Below are positions 58,292 to 64,000 of a stretch of DNA of 64,000 bases, piece by piece. A program made the position numbers and the translations under genes. The stretch's first letter is position 1. The number at the start of each line of letters is the position of its first letter. The DNA is taken from contig CP069418.1 in NCBI GenBank assembly GCA_017569305.1, positions 3,038,001-3,102,000 of the forward strand, read 5' to 3'. Under the pieces are notes generated by a model. The model was given only the letters and a program-made list of their open reading frames with translations, was not told where the DNA came from and did no database searches. Source of the stretch: Clostridiales bacterium FE2011. GTDB taxonomy: Bacteria; Bacillota; Clostridia; Christensenellales; Aristaeellaceae.

Positions 58292-59653
58292 ATGAATTAC
58301 GAAAAGAAAAAAGTACTGGTGGTCGGTATGGCACGCAGCGGTGTTGCCGCTGCGCAGCTTCTGCGCGCATCCGGTGCGGAAGTGACCGTCAACGATTCAA
58401 AAACTGAAGAAGAACTCGGACAGCAGCTGAAGCCGCTGGAAGGGCTGCAGCTGGAACGCTGTTTCGGCTGCCCGGCCATGGATCTGCTCGAGGGAAAAGA
58501 CTGCCTCGTTATCTCTCCCGGTATTCCGGATACTGCACCGTTTGTGGTGAAGGCAAAGGAAATGGGAATCTATGTGATCGGTGAGCTTGAACTTGCCGCG
58601 CAGCTGTCCCGGGGTACCCTGATTGCCGTGACCGGTACGAACGGAAAGACGACAACGGTATCCCTGCTGGGTGAGATTTTTGCCAACAGCGGCAAAGTAA
58701 CCCATGTGGTGGGCAATATCGGTTATCCTTTCTCGCTGGCGTCACTGGTCAGCCGGAAGGAAGATATGATCGTCTGCGAGGTATCCTCATTCCAGATGGA
58801 GACGGCAGACACGTTCCATCCCCATGTGGCACTGCTGACCAATATTACAGAAGATCACCTGAACCGGCATGGCACCATGGAAGTGTATACCGCTATGAAA
58901 ATGCGGATGTTCAAAAACCAGACCGCATCGGATTACGCAGTTTTCAACGCTGATGATCCGGGACTGGAAGGCCTGAGCAAGCAGGTAAAGAGCCGGGTAC
59001 TTTTTTTCAGCCGGAAACAGGAAGTGAAGGAAGGCGCCTTCGTTCGCGACGGCCAGATCATGATCCGGATGGACGGAAATGAAAAAAAGATCTGCGGTAC
59101 GGATGAAGTATTTATTCCGGGTCCGCATAACCTGGAGAACGCCCTGGGCGCTGTCTGTGTGGCTGCGGCGATGAATGTGCCTGTTCCGGTGATCCGGCAC
59201 AGCCTGAAGACATTCCGCGGCGTGGAGCATCGGATTGAAACCGTACGCGAACTGGATGGCGTAGAATATATCAACGACAGCAAGGGAACCAACGTGGATT
59301 CCACCATCAAGGCGGTTCAGACAATGAGTCAGCCGACAGTCATTATACTGGGTGGGTATGACAAGCATACTTCCTTTGATCCGCTTTCCCGTGAGATCAT
59401 CAACAGCCCCATGATCCGTCATGCCGTGCTGATTGGCGAAACCGCCGGACTGATCCGGAACAGCCTGGAAAGAGTCGGATTCAACCACCTGACAGACGCC
59501 GGATCCATGCGGGAAGCAGTAGAAACAGCCCGCGGCCTGGCGGATAAAGGCTGGTGCGTGCTGCTGAGCCCTGCCTGCGCCAGCTTTGACATGTTCAAAG
59601 ACTATGAGGAACGCGGTCGGGTGTTTAAGGAGATCGTCAAGGAGTTGCAATAA
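58292..59653 (+). CDS. murD: UDP-N-acetylmuramoylalanine--D-glutamate ligase
   Basis: A 453-residue Mur ligase that adds D-Glu. KVLVVGMARSGVAAAQLLRA is the N-terminal UDP-binding loop, IAVTGTNGKTTTVSLLGEIF the ATP loop, EVSSFQMETADTFHPHVALL and TNITEDHLNRHGTMEVYTAM the metal region, and INDSKGTNVDSTIKAVQTMS the C-terminal site. Start follows AGGAG by 7 bases. Confidence 0.95.
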   Translation: MNYEKKKVLVVGMARSGVAAAQLLRASGAEVTVNDSKTEEELGQQLKPLEGLQLERCFGCPAMDLLEGKDCLVISPGIPDTAPFVVKAKEMGIYVIGELELAAQLSRGTLIAVTGTNGKTTTVSLLGEIFANSGKVTHVVGNIGYPFSLASLVSRKEDMIVCEVSSFQMETADTFHPHVALLTNITEDHLNRHGTMEVYTAMKMRMFKNQTASDYAVFNADDPGLEGLSKQVKSRVLFFSRKQEVKEGAFVRDGQIMIRMDGNEKKICGTDEVFIPGPHNLENALGAVCVAAAMNVPVPVIRHSLKTFRGVEHRIETVRELDGVEYINDSKGTNVDSTIKAVQTMSQPTVIILGGYDKHTSFDPLSREIINSPMIRHAVLIGETAGLIRNSLERVGFNHLTDAGSMREAVETARGLADKGWCVLLSPACASFDMFKDYEERGRVFKEIVKELQ

Positions 59654-59671
59654 ACAGACCAGAGTCTGTTT
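59652..59671 (+). other. Short hairpin after murD
   Basis: AAACAGAC (59652-59659) and GTCTGTTT (59664-59671) are perfect 8-base arms directly after the murD stop; a further TGCGAT/ATCGCA pair lies at 59682-59700. Could modulate expression of ftsQ. Confidence 0.45.
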
Positions 59672-59734
59672 GGAGCGATTGCGATCAACAGCATCGCATC
59701 GGAAACATTTCTGAGAAGGGGTTAAGGTGTACTG

Positions 59735-60769
59735 ATGGACGGACAGAACGGCGGCTACAGGCCGAGAACCGCGGGTGAGCGGAGCGGAACAGCCGGCAGC
59801 GGAGATAACGGGGTCCGTGACTGGCAGCGCAACACCTGGTTCGGACCGGCTCCGGTAAACACCAATCCCTTTGATGAACCGGAAGACGCCCCTGAACTGA
59901 AAGCAAGCCGGTCTGAGAACGTCAATGAACATATCGGAGATTTCTGGAATGCTCCGGGTCAGACCAGCCAGAATACATCTCCCTTTCAACAACAGCAAAC
60001 AGGAACAGGCGTACGCGTCAGGGTTCCTGAAAAGAAGACAGAAGGACGGCCGCGGATTATCCGTACGGCCGTAATTCTGCTATTGCTCGCAGCAGCGGTG
60101 ATCCTTGTCCTTCGATATGCGGTATACAGTGTGAAGGAAATCCGGGTTATCGGTAATTCCATTATTTCCGCAGAAGAAATAATACGGGTCAGCGGTATCC
60201 ATCGCGGCGACAGCATTATTATGCTTGATGAGAAGGCGGTGGAAAACCGGATCCAGTCGGACTACAGACTGCGTTTCGGATATATGGCCAGGGAACTTCC
60301 CAGTACGGTTATTATTTCCGTCAGGGAAAGGGAACCCTGCTGCTGGCTGACTTACTGCGGCATTCTGTATGTGATGGACAAAAACCGCATGGTACTGTAT
60401 GAAAGTGAGAATCCGAACAACCGGCCTGCAGAACTTGTGGAGATCAAAGGACTGGAAGTCAGGTCCAATACACTGGTTGGCCAGTACGTCACATTGGGGA
60501 ATGAGACGCAGCAGAGCATCTTTACCGAGCTGTTCCTGGAAATGAAAGTTTTAAGCTGCACAGATAAAATTGCCGAAGCGGATATCAGCAATACGAGTTC
60601 CATCCTGCTGACAACCAGAGATGGATTTACCGTGAGCATGGGAGACCGGAAAAACATACACGCGAAGCTCCGCAGCCTCCTGGTCGTCCAGGATGAACTG
60701 AAGAACAGGGGATATACGGGCGGCACAATCAATGTTTCCAATCCGGAAACCCCCATTTTTACGCCATAA
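59735..60769 (+). CDS. ftsQ: FtsQ/DivIB-like cell division protein
   Basis: A 344-residue single-pass protein. A disordered N-terminal part of about 105 residues rich in Gly, Ser and Gln precedes the membrane segment (residues 108-130, RTAVILLLLAAAVILVLRYA). Residues 133-205 are the POTRA domain (VKEIRVIGNSIISAEEIIRV, SGIHRGDSIIMLDEKAVENR) and the rest the FtsQ beta domain (ADISNTSSILLTTRDGFTVS). It anchors the divisome with FtsL and FtsB. It is preceded by AAGGGGTTAAGG. Confidence 0.85.
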   Translation: MDGQNGGYRPRTAGERSGTAGSGDNGVRDWQRNTWFGPAPVNTNPFDEPEDAPELKASRSENVNEHIGDFWNAPGQTSQNTSPFQQQQTGTGVRVRVPEKKTEGRPRIIRTAVILLLLAAAVILVLRYAVYSVKEIRVIGNSIISAEEIIRVSGIHRGDSIIMLDEKAVENRIQSDYRLRFGYMARELPSTVIISVREREPCCWLTYCGILYVMDKNRMVLYESENPNNRPAELVEIKGLEVRSNTLVGQYVTLGNETQQSIFTELFLEMKVLSCTDKIAEADISNTSSILLTTRDGFTVSMGDRKNIHAKLRSLLVVQDELKNRGYTGGTINVSNPETPIFTP

Positions 60770-60865
60770 GAGCAGTTTGGACTGAATACTGTAACCCGGC
60801 ATGAAAAGCATTAAGCAAAATTGTTACAAAAATGCAGAAAAATGTAATAAAAATGTGCCAAACTC

Positions 60866-60894
60866 TTGCAATAGCAAGCTAAAGAAGGTATAAT
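60866..60894 (+). promoter_or_regulatory. Promoter of ftsA-ftsZ
   Basis: TTGCAA (60866-60871) and TATAAT (60889-60894), exactly 17 bases apart, within the 205-base gap between ftsQ and ftsA; a near-consensus vegetative promoter. Confidence 0.7.
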
Positions 60895-60974
60895 TCCTTA
60901 AGGTATACATTATTTTGAAGTAACTGACCGTGATCTGTTTCACGGATCCGGATAACAGGGGGCATGAGAAACCT

Positions 60975-62168
60975 ATGAAAACAACGGTTGCAGCCATTGA
61001 TTTCGGTACGAGCAAGATTGTTACGCTCGTTGCTGAAAACAGCGGCAGTCAGCGCTGTGACATCACCGCTGCCGGTGTGACAAAGTATGACGGTTATCTC
61101 GAAGAGGGATGGAACAATCCCGGTGCGCTGGATGAAGCGATCCGCCGCTCTATTGCGGACGCGGAAGAACAGTCCGGCAGCAAGATCAAGGAGATCAACG
61201 TCGGCGTTCCCGGTGCGTTTACCCACGTTTACGCCACAAAGGTTACAATCCCTCTGAAGGGAACGGATCCAAGGGTCACCGCGGCTGATGTCAAGGCTGC
61301 TTTCAGCAAGGCAGCTGAAAACCTGACCAACGTACCCGGCGTTGTGGTTCATTCCAGCCCCGCATGGTTTATGGTGGACAGCGGTAAAAAGACGCTGGAG
61401 CCTGTCGGAATGAAAGGCCGCGAAATGACAGCCTTTATCAGCTTTGCGGTAGGGAACAGATTCTTCATCGATGACGTGACCAACCGTATGGCAGATCTGG
61501 GTATCGTTGTTACCGGATTCTATTCCACCTCTGCCGGTGAAGCCATGCTTTACCTGAATGAGCAGGAACGCGATCACACTTCGGTGCTGATCGATATGGG
61601 ATACCTGAACACAGAGATCATCGGTGTTGAGGGAGACGCCATCATCTATCACAAGGTGCTGGACGTCGGTGGCGGCAACCTGGCCGTGGCGCTGGCGGAA
61701 GAACTCGACATTTCCCTGAGCGCCGCAGAAGATATCAAGCGGAAATTTGTTTACGGTATCGAAACTTCCGGAGAAACCTACGAGGTTCCCGGGGCAGACG
61801 GACAGAAGGGTACAGTGTTTACACGGGAGCAGGTTAAACCTGTTCTCTGCACGGAACTTGATGATATCTGCGCGAAGATCAAAGAAGCCGTGGACGATGA
61901 TTTCGGCGGACTGGGAAGCTGGTCCAATGTATTCCTGACCGGCGGCGGACTGAACTTCAACCGCGGCGGCAAGGAGTATCTTGCCGGCAGACTGGGACGG
62001 CCGGTACAGGAAACACCGCGCCGGACAACCAAACTGAACAGCCATTGTTTCTCAAGCGCTCTGGGACTGATGGATCTGATCATCGATACGATCGAACAGC
62101 AGCGTCAGCCGGCAGCCGGCGCAAGTGGCAAAATCAAAGACTTTTTCCGCAGTCTGTTGGGAGGTTAA
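60975..62168 (+). CDS. ftsA: Cell division protein FtsA
   Basis: A 397-residue actin-like protein that tethers FtsZ to the membrane. [20 protein letters not shown] is the phosphate-1 loop, [20 protein letters not shown] starts the SHS2/1C domain, [20 protein letters not shown] the phosphate-2 loop, and [20 protein letters not shown] the adenosine motif. The C-terminal [14 protein letters not shown] is an amphipathic helix for membrane binding. The ATG at 60975 sits 12 bases after AGGGGG and overlaps a four-codon frame (ATG at 60964, MRNL, stop) by ATGA. Confidence 0.92.
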   Translation: MKTTVAAIDFGTSKIVTLVAENSGSQRCDITAAGVTKYDGYLEEGWNNPGALDEAIRRSIADAEEQSGSKIKEINVGVPGAFTHVYATKVTIPLKGTDPRVTAADVKAAFSKAAENLTNVPGVVVHSSPAWFMVDSGKKTLEPVGMKGREMTAFISFAVGNRFFIDDVTNRMADLGIVVTGFYSTSAGEAMLYLNEQERDHTSVLIDMGYLNTEIIGVEGDAIIYHKVLDVGGGNLAVALAEELDISLSAAEDIKRKFVYGIETSGETYEVPGADGQKGTVFTREQVKPVLCTELDDICAKIKEAVDDDFGGLGSWSNVFLTGGGLNFNRGGKEYLAGRLGRPVQETPRRTTKLNSHCFSSALGLMDLIIDTIEQQRQPAAGASGKIKDFFRSLLGG

Positions 62169-62172
62169 GAGT

Positions 62173-63627
62173 ATGATTGAATTCCAGAACGAAGAACAGA
62201 GCACTTTCGCATCAATTAAAGTGGTCGGATGCGGCGGCGGCGGAAACAATGCTGTCAACCGCATGGTGAACGCCGGCCTGCGCGGGGTGGATTTCATCTC
62301 CGTGAATACAGACCGTCAGGCCCTGAGCCAGACAAACGCACAGGTTAAGATCCAGATCGGTGAAAAGCTGACCAAGGGTCTGGGCGCCGGCGCTATTCCT
62401 GAGGTGGGCCGCCGTGCTGCCGAGGAAAGCCGCGAAGAGATCGCTTCCGCCCTGAAAGGCGCGGACCTGGTGTTCATCACCGCCGGTATGGGCGGCGGCA
62501 CCGGTACCGGTGCGGCTCCGATCGTTGCTGAGATTGCGCGGGACCTGGGAACGCTGACGATTGCGGTTGTGACCAAGCCCTTCAATTTCGAAGGCAAACA
62601 GCGGATGAAGAATGCGGAAGCCGGTATTGCTGAGCTGAAGCAGCATGTTGATACCCTGGTTGTGATCCCCAATGACCGCCTGCTCCAGGTGGTAAACAAG
62701 GGAACCACAATGATCGAAGCTTTCCAGATTGCGGACGACGTGCTGCGTCAGGGCATCCAGGGCATCAGTGACCTGATCGCTGTGCCTGCCATGATCAACC
62801 TGGACTTCGCCGATGTGAAGACTGTTATGGAGTCCGGCGGTATGGCCCATATGGGTATTGGCACTGGAAGCGGCGAAAACAAGCTGGTCGAAGCAGCCAA
62901 GAACGCGATTTCTTCTCCGCTGCTTGAAACGAACATTGACGGCGCACGCGCTGTGCTGATCAACGTAACCGGCGGCGAAGATATCTCCATCGTGGATATC
63001 AACGAGGCAGCCAACCTGATTATGGAAGCGGCGGATCCCGACGCGAACATCATCTTCGGTGCGGGTATCGACGAAACCATGGGCGACGAGGTGCGCATCA
63101 CCGTTATTGCCACCGGCTTCGAAAAAACGCCTTTCCCTGTAAAGGAACCGGCACGCAAGCCGCGTGAGATTGAGCATGAACGCCTGTTCGGTTCTTTCGG
63201 AACGAATTTCTCCAGAACCGAATCAACAGCAGCCCGGACATCCTTTGATACGCCGGCAGCTTCTCCCACCAGTCCCTTCTCTTCCGGAAACACCGGAGAG
63301 GTGCCGACCTTTATGAGCAGCAGCCGTCCCAGCATGGGTGTGCCCGGCATGGTGAATACCGGCTCCTTCCAGACCGGATTCAGCTATCAGCAGACGGCTC
63401 CGCAGCAGCCTGTGCAGGCAACACAGCCCTTCGCACCGATGGGACAGCCCGCGGGAGTGCCCCAGGCTACGGCGGCTTTCGGCACACAGCCTGCCAACTA
63501 TCAGCCGCTGTTTAACAACAACGGACAGGTAACAGGCCAGACCGGAGCTTACCAGCCTGTACCCCAGAACCAGGCTATGGAAACAGACTCCCATGGAGTA
63601 CCGAACTTCATGAAGCGGAAAAAGTAA
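62173..63627 (+). CDS. ftsZ: Cell division protein FtsZ
   Basis: A 484-residue tubulin-like GTPase that forms the Z ring. [20 protein letters not shown] starts the nucleotide site, [20 protein letters not shown] is the tubulin signature loop, and [20 protein letters not shown] and [10 protein letters not shown] follow in the second domain. A Pro/Gln/Ser-rich linker (residues about 330-470) leads to the C-terminal peptide [10 protein letters not shown], which binds FtsA and other partners. GGAGG lies 8 bases before ATG 62173. Confidence 0.96.
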   Translation: MIEFQNEEQSTFASIKVVGCGGGGNNAVNRMVNAGLRGVDFISVNTDRQALSQTNAQVKIQIGEKLTKGLGAGAIPEVGRRAAEESREEIASALKGADLVFITAGMGGGTGTGAAPIVAEIARDLGTLTIAVVTKPFNFEGKQRMKNAEAGIAELKQHVDTLVVIPNDRLLQVVNKGTTMIEAFQIADDVLRQGIQGISDLIAVPAMINLDFADVKTVMESGGMAHMGIGTGSGENKLVEAAKNAISSPLLETNIDGARAVLINVTGGEDISIVDINEAANLIMEAADPDANIIFGAGIDETMGDEVRITVIATGFEKTPFPVKEPARKPREIEHERLFGSFGTNFSRTESTAARTSFDTPAASPTSPFSSGNTGEVPTFMSSSRPSMGVPGMVNTGSFQTGFSYQQTAPQQPVQATQPFAPMGQPAGVPQATAAFGTQPANYQPLFNNNGQVTGQTGAYQPVPQNQAMETDSHGVPNFMKRKK

Positions 63628-63639
63628 GAACATACAACC

Positions 63640-63669
63640 GGCGGCGGATGAAGATCCGCCGCCTTTTTT
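63640..63669 (+). terminator. Intrinsic terminator after ftsZ
   Basis: GGCGGCGGAT (63640-63649) and ATCCGCCGCC (63654-63663), GAAG loop, followed by six Ts. Confidence 0.85.
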
Positions 63670-63753
63670 ATGCCATAAGAAAAGATGGCTGGAAAAAGTA
63701 ACGGCGGTAGGATATAATATAATGTCAGAGTATATTGTTTCGGGAGGTCGCGT

Positions 63754-64000
63754 ATGCGCAAAGGTTTTGTCTGGATTCTGGTGATTCTCATGCTGTTTTC
63801 CACGGCATGCGGTGAAAGTATGCAGAAAGCACCCGATTATATTATGGAAGGTTATGACGGAGACGTTAACTACCGCGTATGGGAAACCAATCTCTTCTTT
63901 GAGCGGATGCAGGAGAAAACCGGCATTTCTTTCCAATATACACAGTACAGTGATTACGATAAGTGGACGCAGCGCAAGGAAGAACTGCAGGCAAACGACA
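63754..64000 (+). CDS. Lipoprotein solute-binding protein, 5' part
   Basis: An open frame from 63754 runs off the window (82 codons seen). GGGAGG lies 5 bases upstream and a TATAAT-like -10 at 63713-63723 precedes it. Residues 1-22 are a lipoprotein signal (KGFVWILVILMLFSTACG) with Cys at position 20 or so. The following VNYRVWETNLFFERMQEKTG and ISFQYTQYSDYDKW are typical of the first lobe of family-1 extracellular solute-binding proteins of sugar or oligosaccharide ABC transporters. Assignment is tentative because only the N-terminus is visible. Confidence 0.6.
   Translation, partial: MRKGFVWILVILMLFSTACGESMQKAPDYIMEGYDGDVNYRVWETNLFFERMQEKTGISFQYTQYSDYDKWTQRKEELQAND

Overview
The window looks like the chromosome of a low-to-mid GC (by eye about 50-55%) anaerobic Firmicute of the class Clostridia. 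Supporting signs are purine-rich Shine-Dalgarno sites before almost every gene, sigma-A type -35/-10 pairs with 17-base spacers, the short HisG plus HisZ form of ATP phosphoribosyltransferase, PadR/HAAS and DUF2975/Xre gene pairs, and a MurE with the DNPR signature of a meso-diaminopimelate cell wall. A Christensenellales or Aristaeellaceae-like gut or rumen lineage would fit the gene mix and the AATTCAN heptamer repeats, but that is only a guess. No rRNA, tRNA, CRISPR array, phage or transposase gene was seen.

Region 1 (1-13 kb) is an accessory stretch of small stress, detoxification and metabolite-repair genes: a cysteine-rich MarR regulator with a C_GCAxxG_C_C protein and an acetyltransferase; a MarR/flavin reductase pair; then a long minus-strand series (12.8 kb down to 3.5 kb) with GNAT acetyltransferases, two metallo-beta-lactamase-fold hydrolases, an RfbC-like cupin, a 2H phosphoesterase, a HIT-NUDIX fusion, a second NUDIX enzyme, an epimerase, a nucleoside phosphorylase, a TrmO-like protein and an Xre regulator. 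Six GNAT genes lie within about 11 kb.

Region 2 (13-22.6 kb): DUF2975/Xre pair, an ABC-F ribosome-protection type ATPase behind what looks like an attenuation leader, a PfpI-like protein lacking the usual cysteine, an L,D-transpeptidase, an orphan membrane sensor with a lipase, adenine phosphoribosyltransferase, and a PadR regulator with a HAAS/DUF4097 target gene.

Region 3 (22.7-28.6 kb) is the most unusual locus: a family-3 solute-binding protein, a 1233-residue protein joining an ECF-S-like membrane domain, a Reg_prop beta-propeller, a Y_Y_Y domain and a cytoplasmic HD-GYP phosphodiesterase, and a BMP/PnrA-type binding protein, with no transporter ATPase or permease. It reads as a periplasmic sensing module that sets cyclic-di-GMP. 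A second odd BMP protein, at 42.3-44.2 kb, has no signal peptide and carries a ParB-like domain in front.

Region 4 (28.7-46.2 kb): SH3-repeat secreted protein, the complete histidine operon hisZGDCBHAF-IE plus a PHP histidinol-phosphatase, a VWA-domain secreted protein, a PHP phosphoesterase, a metallophosphoesterase with the ParB-BMP fusion, purC and a phosphodiester glycosidase.

Region 5 (46.2-64 kb) is conserved housekeeping: tig-clpP-clpX-lon-ysxC for protein quality control (trigger factor has an added Lys/Ala/Pro repeat tail), a zinc-ribbon protein with a possible 22-codon leader ORF, a metallophosphoesterase, and a reduced division and cell wall cluster mraZ-ftsL-murE-mraY-murD-ftsQ-ftsA-ftsZ in which rsmH, ftsI, murF, ftsW, murG and murC are not present. 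The window ends in the 5' part of a lipoprotein solute-binding gene.
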